Assembly: GCA_047967505.1 (NCBI GenBank) | Contig: CM106538.1 | From: Dipteris shenzhenensis | Taxonomy: Eukaryota > Polypodiophyta > Polypodiopsida > Gleicheniales | Reading direction: 5' to 3' (one strand) | DNA: 64,000 nucleotides | Shown: in pieces, positions 10,911 to 22,043 of the stretch | Position numbering within the stretch: the first letter of the stretch is position 1 | How the letters are laid out: each line of letters opens with the position of its first letter | Notes under the pieces: model-generated | What the model was told of the DNA's origin: nothing | Databases searched by the model: none | The model's input: the letters and a program-made list of their open reading frames with translations, nothing else | Program-made: the position numbers and the translations under genes

Positions 10911-11430
10911 TGTAAGAAAACAATACAACGTCTGTGCTCAATAGATAATAGTATCTTGCAAAATGATGAGTATGGGCTTCACGGGCTTGCTCTTATATAG
11001 CCACCAGTCATGGTTAGACCCAATTGGGAGACCGACCCAGTCAGCCCAAAATGACCGATTGGAAGTCAATCCTGAAATAGACCATTGACCACACATTAGA
11101 ACCATGGCCCAAAGCCATCTGGGATCATCTGGGGCTCCAAACGGGCCCAAAAACCTGAGAGTGGGTTGCCCCGAGAAATGCTCCGTCTACCCTCAGTGCC
11201 GTCAGTCATGAGATGCCTTCCCACACTTGCATGTAGCCTAGTTGGCAGTGTGCCAACTCTATCTGAAGCCGTCCAGCCATCAGGCCACACATGGCCCCCA
11301 TCTGGTGTCCAATCCAGGACCTACTAGATAATCGAGCTACTCAAATGCCTTCTCCTCATATGGGGGGCTTACAAGTGGAGTTAGGAATCTCCCCCGTAGT
11401 TACACGAGAGTGCAGCATTGATATCTAACA
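10911..11430 (-). repeat. 3' LTR of a copia element, about 520 bp
   Basis: On the minus strand the LTR starts TGTTAGATATCAATGC at 11,430, right after a TTGAGGGGGGG polypurine tract, and ends ...TTTTCTTACA at 10,911. A TATA-type GGCTATATAAGAG sits at 11,002-10,990, about 80 bases before the LTR end. The gypsy pol resumes directly at 10,910, so this copia inserted into that gypsy or replaced part of it. Confidence 0.75.
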
Positions 11431-11451
11431 CCCCCCCTCAATGTCCATAAC

Positions 11452-12585
11452 TTACTTTTTCGGCCCAATGCCAAGTCGATGAAGATGCCTCTCCAGCAAG
11501 TCTTTTCCAAGAGCCTTCGTGAAGATGTCCGCAGCATTCTCTGTAGTCGAACAATATGCCAAGTCGACCTCCCCATCCATGATGAGCTCGCGTACAAAGT
11601 GATATTGAATCTCAATGTGTTTTGTGCGAGCGTGGAACACAGGGTTCTTTGCAATTGCCATGCAACTCTGATTGTCACATGATAACTGTGTAGGCTTGTT
11701 CTACACTGCACCCATGTCCCCTAAAATCCTCCTCAACCACACTGCCTCACAAGAAGCAAAACATGCAGATTTGTACTCAGCCTCGGTAGAAGAAAGAGCA
11801 ACTGTAGGTTGCTTCTTGCTGACCCATGACACAGCTCCAAATCCAAGTGAGAAACAGTAACCTGTCATTGATCTCCTGCTGTCCCCGTCTCCTGCCCAAT
11901 CCGAGTCACAGATTCCAGTCAAGGTGTTGCCCTTGGTATAGGTGATGCCATAATCAAGTGTGCCTTTGATGTATTTCAGCACCCACATCCCTGCCCTCCA
12001 ATGGTTCTCCCGGGGCTTATTGGAAAACCTGCTTAGTACACCAGTCGCAAAGTTGATGTCCGGCCGCATGTTGCACAAGTAAATCAAACTGCCCACAAGC
12101 CTTCTGTACTTTGCTTCGTCCACCAATGGTGATGAATCCTTGTTTGAGAGCTTCATGTCAACCTCCATAGGGGTGCCAATTGTCTTGCACTCAGCCATGC
12201 CAAATGCCTTCAGTATCTCTCCAGCATACTTCAGCTGTGAGATGAAGATCTGTTTTGGCTCTTGCCAAACTTCAATCCCCAAACAGAAATGCATCAGTCC
12301 GAGGTCTGTCATTTCAAACTCTCTTCCTAGCAACTGCTTTGTCTGCGAGATCTTTTCTTCATGGTTCCTTGTTATGACAAGGTCGTCCACATAAAGGACC
12401 ACAATCATGCACCTGTGTCCTTCTCTATAGATAAACAAATTTGCATCAAATGGGCTCCTCCTGAACCCATTTTGCAGAAAGTAGGCGTCAATCCGTTGGT
12501 ACCATGCTTGTGGGGCCTGTTTCAGCCTGTAAAGTGCCGTGCACAGATTTTCTTCCATCACATTACTTGGACCAAAGAGTGACAG
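11452..12585 (-). pseudogene. Ty1/copia RT-RNase H, 3' part of pol
   Basis: The minus-strand frame opens inside RT (ALYRLKQAPQAWYQRIDAYF). It continues through the catalytic VLYVDDLVI, the copia hallmarks KQLLGREFEMTDLG and VGSLIYLCNMRPDI, and RNase H (GICDSDWAGD, ALSSTEAEYKSA, HARTKHIEIQYHFVRE, ADIFTKALGKDLLERH). It ends GPKK at 11,452, 22 bases before the polypurine tract. One TAG at 11,701-11,703 interrupts RNase H; the 13 codons after it are in frame with the rest. Gag, protease, integrase and the RT N-terminus are missing, and the sequence above about 12,585 is unrelated. Confidence 0.9.
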
Positions 12586-12589
12586 GTAT

Positions 12590-13654
12590 AGCATAAGCCC
12601 CCAGTGGTGGCAGCTTGAGCATAAGACCCCAATGGTAGCTCTCATAGTGTTCTCATGGGTAGACACACTCATCGGTATATGGTTAAGCCTCTAGCATGGA
12701 GCACCAGATTGCTGCCAGCATATTGCTGCCAGCATGGAGTTATCCACATCACATAGTCAATGATACATGTCATGACTCTTGATGAGATCCATAAGTGGAA
12801 AGAGAACCTACTTCGATGATTCATTGCCACAGGGTATGTACCAGTTTACGATGCTAACTTGAGCCTCATTGGTCTTGAGAGATCAAACGTGGATGTCCCA
12901 CATGTTACCATGGATCAATCTACTCTTTCTGATCATGCACATTTGTTGGTAAGCCCTTAGCACAATGCACATTTGACGTTAAGCCCTCAACACAAGACAC
13001 TCCCATTGATATCAGCACAGTCTAATTCTAGTGATGCATGGCCATCACATTCTCACATGGATCTGACTCCATCTATTATCACACAAGATGTAGATACACA
13101 TTAGAAGTTCAGTTATCATCATGTAGTTATACAGATACACGAGATGTAGATACATAATAGGAGTTCACAGTTATGATCATATAGTTATCAGTAGATAAGT
13201 CCTCAATATGAGGCACACAAAATCTCTAGCAGCGATAGTTCCAAATGGATCAATGATCCTCTGGAAGCTGCCTAAACGCCTTTTAGGAACCTACTATAGA
13301 AATAGGTCCCCTCTCCCATCTAGATCACTACATATAATATGATGCTCCTAGTGATTTGCCATGCTCATCCAATATCGAGTAATTCCACATGACTGGCTGC
13401 CTGACTATCTCTTCTTGAGAGGAGGGTGGAACTCTCTAAAGAGTGTTTCTGAAGCTACCCCAAGCTTTCATAATGGTAGCCCCATTAGAGGGGAAGAGGG
13501 AGATCTAAGCCCTAGTGCATTGATCTCATGTTCACATGATTCCATTCCATCATCCATCACTCATGCTTTTACCTATGATATGGAGCATATTACATCCTTG
13601 GACACAGTTTGTATTAGTAGTACAGATCAACAGATTAGTGTTCATGATACTCTA
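12590..13654. other. Unassigned sequence, possibly decayed element
   Basis: There is a short direct repeat (TGCTGCCAGCAT) at 12,711-12,738 and two related motifs near 13,094 and 13,140 (ACACGAGATGTAGATACA). The + frame at 13,361-13,672 is Ser/Thr-rich, as in spacer regions of copia pol. No diagnostic motif is visible. Confidence 0.3.
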
Positions 13655-13800
13655 GCATCGGATCAGTCATAGCACCACCTCTTTTGATCAGTAGATCATT
13701 CCTCAGCGTGAGGATATTTATGCATCAGTAGTGGACATCATCGGGTCTAACTCCGTTGCAACCTAGGAAACTGCAGTGTTTCAACATGCACTTATGGAAA
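13655..13800 (-). repeat. Dispersed repeat, inverted partner of 1,150-1,345
   Basis: The reverse complement contains CCATAAGTGCATG, GATGATGTCCA, GATGCATAAATATCCTCA and GATCAAAAGAGGTGGTG in the same order and spacing as at 1,150-1,345. The identity is imperfect but continuous. Confidence 0.65.
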
Positions 13801-13997
13801 TCATATACAGTCCTTATTTGATGAGTGGTTGGATCTAGGACTACAAATCTATCCCAACATCAATATTCGGCACCTCATATGTCTCAAAGGTATCTTATGC
13901 TTTCTTAGTGATACTTTAGGCTTCTAGGCCTTTTCACTGTCAGCTCCACCTTGAGTCTTTAACAGATGCTACATCCCATGCCACCAGATGTTTAGCC

Positions 13998-14310
13998 ATG
14001 CATATACAGAATGACCTTCATCTCATGATAAGAGCATACACCTTGAACACGTTCCTATACCTCGTCATTTTTATGGGCCTCTTCATCATCACAAGCAGTG
14101 TATCATACATGTACCTTCGGCTCCAATTCTTTTGTAGTCCTTGGATCACTTTGTTCACATCAACTATGCAATCTCCTTTGACCTTGAATCATTTGATAGA
14201 GATTAAAGTTCTATTACATCATACCTCCGACATTGATGTCAGTTCTTTTGGGTTGGTGATTCTCTTGTATGTCACAACCTACCGGATCACATCTTTATAG
14301 CTACATCGAC
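13998..14310 (+). pseudogene. Very decayed copia RNase H tail
   Basis: The translation keeps a weak copia RNase H pattern. It includes STMQSPLTLNHLIEIKVLLH, comparable with the DN.SA..A.NPV.H.RTKHIEI.yHfvr region. It then reads DVSSFGLVILLYVTT, comparable with the segment before the usual ADIFTKAL. Most consensus residues are gone. Support comes mainly from position: a + strand polypurine tract and LTR start follow about 420 bases later. Confidence 0.4.
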
Positions 14311-14730
14311 TAGCTTCACATTTGGATGCCTTTTTGTAGAGCAACTGCATAGTCCACGATGACTTATGACATGTTCAGCACACATCCATACATGCAGTTA
14401 TCTGCGCACTCATCTTTTGATTGACTAGTCTTTGATCCAGGTGGACTTTACTTTTTTGCATATTCCTTCCTCTTCTCTTTATCCTATCTTCTAGGTTTTA
14501 TTCCCAAAGGCAAAGGATGATCCCCAATAAGAGGGGAAAATGCACATTATGTACAAGATCTTGTAAGTTGTACTCATTGTACATACTTCTGCTACGTAGT
14601 CATTGTGCTCACACATGCACATACTTCTTTAATCTTTTCAATTTTGGATGCTATGATATGCACCAAATGAAATCCACAAAAAGGTCTTGTACATGCACCC
14701 TCTACTTATCCAGTGCAATTTAAGAGGGGG

Positions 14731-14924
14731 TGTTGAGGATGGTCTAAATTGCACAATACCTTAAGGGCATTAGGGGCAAACCCTAGTCCTAACCCTAACC
14801 CTAAGGGGTTCTCATGTATATATTCATGTTTATGTTTAGCACAACATAGCGTATAGGTAGTCATCTCAGGTGCATTCCTCTCTCTCTATCTCTATCTCTG
14901 TCTCTATCTTTCTCCCTCTCTCTC

Positions 14925-14956
<32 letters not shown>

Positions 14957-14960
14957 TGTA
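14731..14960 (+). repeat. 3' LTR of a + strand LTR element (right edge uncertain)
   Basis: AATTTAAGAGGGGG at 14,717-14,730 is a typical polypurine tract, followed by TGTTGAGGATGG, a typical LTR start. A TATATATTC motif lies at 14,817-14,825. The LTR runs into a CT/CATA microsatellite, so its end is not defined. It contains a telomere-like CCTAACCCTAACCCTAA stretch at 14,788-14,804. Confidence 0.6.
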
Positions 14961-15011
14961 TATGTATGTAAGTACATACATGCATGCATGCATACATACA
15001 TACATACATAA
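14877..15011. repeat. Compound microsatellite (CT)n-(CATG/CATA)n
   Basis: Runs of CT with interspersed A/G at 14,877-14,957 pass into alternating TGTATATGTATG and then CATG/CATA tetranucleotide repeats to about 15,011. Confidence 0.95.
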
Positions 15012-15019
15012 ATATTCAA

Positions 15020-17830
15020 GCCTCAAGAAGCATTAATCAAGCACCGTACCTGACTTTGGCCTTACCCTCTTTCCATAGACTTATCAACATAAGGCCAAAA
15101 TTTTCATTCTTAAGAATATGTGGAAAGGCCTTCCGTTTGGCCCACTTATGGTGAAAAAATTTCTTTCTAAAGAATAGGTGGAGTGAAATTGTGTTTGAGA
15201 TATACAAATCAATGCTCAAGTTTGGACATAAATAAAGGTATCCTTTTGAAGATATTGGAACACATGAGAGAAATAATATTAAAGATACATAAATTTTTAG
15301 ACTTACTATTAAAGACAAATGACCATATAATGGATGAAATTCTATTGATGATACATGAATTTTCAATATTTGTTCTCTCGTGACATTCCTCATTAGCTTC
15401 CTTATCTGTATCTGTGTTGGTGTTGTCTTCCCACCTTTCCTCCAGCTGTTTTCGATGCTTCTTGTTGCAAACTCTCTTGCATGTTGGTTGTGGTATCCTT
15501 CTTCCTATCTTCTTGTCCACTACAAAGCTATTTTTCTTTGTTCTAGCCATGCAAAAGAGAGTGGAGGAGACTTAGACAAAGGGATTAGAGTTTAGGGTTA
15601 CAAGAGAGAGATGGGAATTCAGGGTTCCAAGCGAGAGAGGTGAGTTTTGGTGAAGTAGAAATTACACTGTGATAATGAAGGGGTTTCACCTTTTAAATTC
15701 ATTTTTAAAGGTAACATTAAAAACTTTTGCTAAATGTGGCTCCCTAATATGAATAATCCCAAAACTGTAAAAAGAAAATAGCCATCAAGAAGATTGATAT
15801 TTCCAATATGGTCCAAACTAATTACATGAATGCACATTTTTTTTAGCAACCTAGTTCTTTCCTAACCAGCTTCTAGTTACTAACCACCCTTTGTGCTTTT
15901 GAGGCGCTTTTGAAGTTTTCCATGAATGCCTTCTTTTACTTGTTTGGGTTCAATGAACTACTTGGGCTAACTCTGTTTGCAATGATTTCTCTCTCACATT
16001 CAAGGACCCATTATTCCAAGATAAAACCACTCAAATATTTCACAAAGAGTGCTACTTCCATTAACCATACCTCCATGTTGCACACTTTTGAGGTATGCAC
16101 CTAGAGCTCTTAATGCAACTTCTCCATCCCTTGAGCACTCTAAACATTCAATGAACCATATTGTTGAAGGTACCATGGTCCATGGGCAGAAATAATGTGA
16201 TTTGCATTCACAGGAAAGGTATGTGAGGTAAATACCAAATAAATTAATTTAATTGCAATTAAATTTGAAATTTTGTGATGTAAACATACCATGTAATGAG
16301 TTATGTGTGATTCACCCCAACCACCCACCATTGCTTTGGTGAACTCTTTAATTGCTGCTTCATATAGTTGCACATCTGCATCATTTATGGAAAACTTTCT
16401 TAATATCTTTACAGGGTTATCTCGTGCTTTCGAAGCACATGCACTCAAATGTCTCAAATTATGGTCAGCTTCCAAATTAGTGGTGCACTCATGCACATCT
16501 TTCCAATAATTCCATTGCATGTTTGATGGATTCTTGCCATGATTGGACAACAATCTTCATGCCTTTGAGCCCCCCATGGCCACTTTACTTAGAAGATTTC
16601 TTGATTTTCCTGAAGAGCTATGTGTCTTTACATAGCTTCACATTTCCTCCATGTAATCCCATGCTCGAGAGAAGATATTTGAGCTTTGCAATTTATGATG
16701 TTGCTTTCTCTTCAAGTTTCATGCAAGTAAAGCAACTTGTCAACTAGCCTTATCTCGGCATGCAACACACAAAAGTACACTCTTTATAATGGGATGTTAA
16801 AAATTGGATCCAAAATTTTATGGATTCCATCTCTATTAGGTGTAGCATCTGGATCGCACCTCATCACTCCATTGTTCTAGTACTTCTGTTTCTCAACATC
16901 ATCATCTATTTTATTACTCATCACATCTTTACCATTACCTTTTTTGTTTCCTTTCCTTATTTTCTTTCCTTTCCCTTTCCCTGTACATTTCCTGTTACTC
17001 ATATCCTTAGTCACTTGAAGTTGTTGTGAGTGCATGCAAAAAACGCATCAGTATGTTGCATTGGCACTCAATTCCACTCTATACATTCACTTGAATGTTT
17101 TAAGATCTCTTGACATGTGCCATTCAAAGGACCCAAATCCTTCATCTTGAAGAAACTCTCCTTTGGTCTGGACATCTATAACACTGGGAATTGGATATAT
17201 ACTAAACACCCACTTCAAGTACAAGTGTGTCTCTTTCAAAAGTTCAAATGCAATGAGCCACTAAATGTGACTTTCCGAATGAACAATAAAATCTTCTTGA
17301 ACGTCCTTATGTTTGGCATGTTCAAGGGCTTTGTTCATCAATGTAATACTTACCCTCTTAGACTTATTCCCTTTGATAACCTCACACTCATCCAACTTGA
17401 TAGCAAATAGAAGCTTCCCTCCACAGTCTGAAAAGTTTATAAATTTATACTGCTAAAAAATATCTTAAATAAATTGCAACTCAAGTACATAAGAGCAAGG
17501 TCACTTACCCTATGCTTTTATGTTGTAATATGCAACCATATCTACTTGGACCTTAGGTACATCCAAAAAAACATTCTTCATCTTGTTGTCTCTATCCCAC
17601 GGCTTCCATAGGATGAGCAAGGTGTGCACGGTTCCGAGGCTTTTTGTCACCTACATATATATCGGTGTCGTCATTTGTAATATAATTATAGCTTAGGACC
17701 TCGGGTCGTATTTCAGTGAGAGATGTAGGCTCAAGTGTGGGCAGCAAACATCGTTCATGCTTGTGTGAAAGGAACATTCATCAAGATGGTTGGGGTAATG
17801 AGGGATTTCACCTCCATTAGGGGTTTTAAG
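15020..17830 (-). other. Unidentified gene-like fragments
   Basis: Several minus-strand pieces have codon-like composition but match no family I recognise. At 15,550-15,380 a basic start reads MARTKKNSFVVDKKIGRR. At 16,540-16,300 a piece contains NAADV-like INDADVQLYEAAIKEFTKAM and GGWGESHITHYM, ending at a donor-like ATG/GTATGT. At 16,145-16,010 there is a possible following piece. At 17,410-17,266 a piece reads LFAIKLDECEVIKGNKSKRV after a TTTTCAG acceptor-like site. At 17,777-17,594 a piece includes TNDDTDIYVGDKKPRNRAHL. The pieces do not join into one open frame. They could be exons of a decayed host gene or an unfamiliar transposon. Confidence 0.3.
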
Positions 17831-18290
17831 GTTTAGAAAAAGTGTCAGGGTTTAGAGGGAGATTCCATGGTTCAGAAGGAGGTTCGAGAGTTAAGAAGGA
17901 GGGGTATCCAAGGTTCAGAGTAGAGTACATGGTGGAGAGCTCATCTCCATCATAGATCATGGAGTTCAAGGGTTGAGGAACTAATAAAAGAGGGTAAGGG
18001 TTTAGGGGAAGCATAGGAGTAGGAGAGAAAGGATGTGTAAGAGCATGGGGGTGGGGGAAAGACAGGAGAAGGGAGGAGGAGAGGGAGAGGAGTTGCAAGG
18101 TTGGAGGAGAGGGGAGTAGGAGGCAAGGTTAGGACATGCTTTTGGACGTGGAGTGCAAGGGAGCATGGACACCTGAAGGAAATTGCATAGGATACCAAAA
18201 TGGAACTCAACTCAATGTAGGCACAATGCTCCCAAAAAGTGTGGGGTTCATTCCATCATCGGGTATTTATACAAGTTCAAGAGCTTCCCT
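17831..18290. other. Low-complexity G/A-rich stretch
   Basis: The + strand is dominated by AGG/GAG/GGTT runs (for example GAGGAGAGGGAGAGGAG near 18,075). The proline/serine/leucine-rich open frames on the other strand are compositional. No gene is seen. Confidence 0.5.
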
Positions 18291-18292
18291 CT

Positions 18293-18480
18293 CTGCATGT
18301 AGAAATTGTAAGGCTTTCTCTCAAGCTACATGTAGAACTTGCATCTAGGATGCACACGTAGGAGTTGCATTTTGAACATGCATGTAGAAGTTGCATTAGG
18401 AACTGCATGTAGGAATGATATGTAGAAATTGTATGTAGAACATACATGTAGGAACTATATGTACGACTTGCATGCAAAAC
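18293..18480. repeat. Imperfect array of GCATGTAGAA-type units
   Basis: About ten short, divergent units share the core G[CT]ATGTAG[AG]A[AC]TTG/TGTAGAAC. They follow each other at 14-22-bp intervals, with strict periodicity lost. The peptide translations on either strand are not conserved. Confidence 0.7.
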
Positions 18481-18716
18481 ATTATGTTGGACTTCTAAGC
18501 GAGATTATTCCTCGCCTTATACAAGTACAAGTAGAGCTTTGACACTACTTTCCACACACGTTCTGTGCTAATTGAGTCCATGTTGACACAGAGCTCTCAG
18601 TTAACATACCCCTAGATCCATTTTATTACCCATCCTTGGGTTATGGCCTAACATTGTATGGTGCGAAGACATTACAACATGATCAACTAGCAACCACTAG
18701 TTTCACAGACACTGGG

Positions 18717-19198
18717 TTACACGCATGGCATCCTTGGCCATAGAAAAAAAAACTTAAGGTCTTCCACCATGTTAGGATCAACACGCAATAGTAGGCGTGT
18801 GAATTTAACACCAAATTGAGAAACACTATCTGTGGGCAACTGTTGAAGCTCGAGAAGCTGCATGAGTGCATCGTTCAAAGTATCGGTGTTACCAAATGTT
18901 GTAGTGAGCGCATGCACTAAATGAAGGCACGATATTTTAATCTTGTCATCTAATTGGCGAAGTGATCGACCCAGAGATAGAAATCTTCCTCGATAGTACC
19001 GGAAAATAGTTTGGGCCACACTTGTGAATCATGCCCGAGATTGTATATTTGTCTGGACGTCAGATGGGTAGTGAGGTTAACTACATGCATGTTCGATTGG
19101 ACAAGTTCAGACAAGAAGGTCGCCACCAGAACTTTCATTGTGATCTGCTGGGAGATGATTGTTTTGACTCCATGGAACCTGGCTGGCGTCTCCACCAC
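18717..19198 (-). pseudogene. Ty3/gypsy gag fragment, frameshifted
   Basis: On the minus strand two overlapping frames together give a gypsy gag-like order. From 19,198 a piece ends GHDSQVWPKLFSGTIEEDF and YLWVDHFAN (the P..F.G...ED...W motif). After a frameshift near 18,960 it continues QLDDKIKISCLHLVHAL and then LPTDSVSQFGVKFTRLL. The second part resembles the helical gag core (fold around A..L.G.A..W......). No zinc knuckle or pol follows. The match is by pattern only. Confidence 0.6.
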
Positions 19199-19250
19199 TA
19201 ACGTAATAACTAACTAACTAGAGACTAACTCGTGGACACAGTGAGATGAA

Positions 19251-19254
<4 letters not shown>

Positions 19255-19284
<30 letters not shown>
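19255..19284. repeat. (GA)n microsatellite
   Basis: About 15 uninterrupted GA dinucleotides. Confidence 0.98.
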
Positions 19285-19287
<3 letters not shown>

Positions 19288-19396
19288 CACTACAACACAT
19301 GTACAAGAAAGTGCTCACACCAAAATATCATCCTCTATTACATCATCAGTGGTCTAAGAAAGGATGGAAGTGCGTCTTGCATGGAGGACACGTTAG

Positions 19397-19498
19397 CAAA
19401 CATCACGATACGAAAGCACTTTTCTAATTGCTGACATCACGATACCAAAGCACTTTTCTAATTGCTGACATCACGATACCAAAGCACTTTCGTAATTG
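19397..19498. repeat. Tandem repeat, 34-bp unit, three copies
   Basis: Units end at 19,430, 19,464 and 19,498. Each follows CTGACATCACGATACCAAAG then CACTTTTCTAATTG. Copies two and three differ by a few bases, and the first is shortened at its left end. Confidence 0.95.
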
Positions 19499-21700
19499 CT
19501 GATGTGGCAACTCCTGGTCCCATGACCTTGAGAGGAAAAGCCATAGGTTTCCACTTGCCACTTTCATATGAAGAAAGACCTCCCCATGGTCTCTCCCTAC
19601 CCCTCTTGCATGCACCACCGCTATCTTCGTGTCAAAAAGTCACCAACAATTGCTTCGTGAGGATTCTTGTCGCAGCTTATCTCAATTATAATTCCTTTGT
19701 AAGTACAATTTCTTTGTCCGCAATGCCAGCTCCATCGTATAATTCTTTCAATCAAAATATCTCTAGGACGCCATATCCCAGGAAGCCGAATCAAGAGAGA
19801 ATCATTAAGGGCGACAATGATGGTGTCAAAAGTTTGAATTCTCAGTGGTTAGGGCGTTTTGGAGTATGCAAAATATTGCCCGCTTGAATTTCAGAGTTAG
19901 CTGAAAAAGTAGAGAGAGAATTGTCAAATTCCCTCCCTTATCCAGGTACCCTTTATCCATGAAAGAGATACAAGAGTGAGGAAAATCCCTCTCGATGCTT
20001 TCCGACGCCGACGCTAAACGGTCTTGACCAAGTATATAAAAAGGCTGTGTATTAGAACAAAACTCAGACTGTAAATTGAAAGACTAATCATGTAAACATT
20101 AGCCAACAGGGTATTCTCTCGTTTTTGGGATCTCCAAGGGCAATCCAATCCTGAGGGAAGATGTCTGCATGTCGATTGTCACTGTTTCCAAGCATTTGTC
20201 AAAATAAACCAATGCTCTTCACAACGTCTTCTTTTACTTCAACTAAGAAAACTTCAATTCATCAAGTCTACAAATATTTATTGATTAGCTCCTTGATGCA
20301 AACAGAAGCTGGGTGGAGTAAGACAAAACTGTGCAAAGCTGAGTTTCTGCTAGCAACATTGCTATAATAAAGCTACGAGAGCTAATGAATAGCTTGCTAT
20401 CATTCTGGCTGCGGCTGGCTGCTAAACGGAGCACACAGTCCAAGGAGGTCCAAGGTAGGGTCCAAATTGATGTGGAACATGTGATCATGTGGCAATGAGA
20501 GGTCTACAAAAAGTGTGCGTGCTGAGGTGGGACTGATGACTGTGCAAATGATGTAGCATGTTGATTGGGCATGCTACTGACATGGCACTGCCACATGTCA
20601 TGATGATATGGACATGATTAGATTGCTGACATGGTAGCCAAGCTATCTCTGATGATGTGGTAGATGAGGTTGCATTGACACATGTTAATTGCTAGAGGTT
20701 GGTGATGTGGTAGATAGGCTACTGCATCGTTGCTGATGTGGTAGATAGGGTGCAATAAGGCTCGCAATTGGCTGGCTACAGGCTGAGCATGAAAGGCTGG
20801 ATCTTAGCAATTAGCTGCCTGCAACTGGGCTCTAGGCTGAGCATAAGGCCGGCAATTAGTTGGCTATATCATTGCTCAAGAGAGAGAAAGAAAGTCTATT
20901 GATGTCCATGGGAGACCAACAGATCTAAACCAGCTAATACATCCGTTCAGGGAGGGCACAGAGCAATCTCCCAGGGCATGCATAAAAAAAAGAGTCATAG
21001 TAGTCAGAAGCAGCTCCATTGGGAGGGGAGAATGCCCACAGAAAAGGGGGCTCCAATGAAGGGCATTTCCATGAAATAGGGAGGAGGGCACCTCCATGTA
21101 GTTATGTAGTAGGGAGGAGAGCTGTGAAGGGATGCAGGGCCTCCCTCCGTCCTTTTATTTTGGTGAGCTGTGTCCGTGGGAAACCTTCCTTTCCCAAAGG
21201 AAGAGTTGTGAAGGTTTCTCATGAAAAGTGGTGGGCTGGATGGACACCTGGTTCATGAGGTGACATGTGGGTGCCATGCGCCAAGGATAAACTTGCAAAA
21301 GGTGGTGCCATCTGTTTGGATTCTATGTGGCATGCTGCCATGTGTAGGTTGCCTCCTGTCATATGCTGCCATCTGTCATAGGACTAGCATGTGGCTGCTG
21401 CTTCCATGTGTGTCATGCTGCGTGTCATGTGACATGTATCATGAGCTGAATCAATGGCATGTGCTAAATTAAAGGACTAAGATCTTAAAGCCTCTTATGC
21501 ATAAAATTGTGCATTTTGTAAAGAATTCTAAGGTGAGGCAGATATGCTTCTGTCATGAAAATGAAAGGACAGAAGTCAGCAAGGTTAAAGGGTTTATCGT
21601 CATGTGGTGACATTGTGATGAGTGCTTGAACTATACATGGGGCCACGTTTTGCTTCATTGACACCCAGAATATAAAAGACATGTATCACGCCACACATCA
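19499..21700. other. Unassigned sequence with a TATA motif and GATGTGGTAGAT repeats
   Basis: TATATAAA at 20,033-20,040 followed by AAGGCTGTGT resembles an LTR or gene promoter, but no LTR end or coding region can be tied to it. From 20,640 to 20,760 the phrase GATGTGGTAGAT(A/G)AGG recurs three times. Around 21,310-21,440 CATGTGGCATGCTGCCATG-like phrases recur. No protein domain is seen. Confidence 0.4.
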
Positions 21701-22043
21701 TGCTGTAGAGGAAGCCTCTTCCTTGCTGTCAACTGCTATCAGGTTCACTACTACTTAGCCCCCTTTTTGTTGTGCTTTGGCTAAGTGTAAAGCATACATT
21801 CCACAAACACCTTTGAGATCCTTTGCCAATCTTCTTAAAGAAACAAGAGCTATCATAGGAGGATTAAAACCCATTAGTGTGATTTGTTTTCCAGCGTGCA
21901 AAAACCTCATATTTATCTTGTTCAAGTTCATAGAGAACTCTCCCAGGGATCTGAGCCATTCACAACCCAATTCAACATCAATAGGTCCCATAAGTAGATC
22001 AGAAAAGAAGAGAGCAACTGGTAGCCCAAGGTATCTTGGTACG

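Noticed and set aside
14790-14800. Interstitial telomere
   Set aside because: Fewer than three complete units, inside an LTR.
19397-19498. CRISPR-like array
   Set aside because: Units are adjacent 34-bp tandem copies without spacers, and the genome is a plant's.
21777-22043. N-terminal extension of the long open frame ending at 22,973
   Set aside because: The first 89 codons have no similarity to LINE ORF1. The characteristic acidic start METEDDGDSDRG at 22,044 is a better initiation point, so the upstream part is probably fortuitous.
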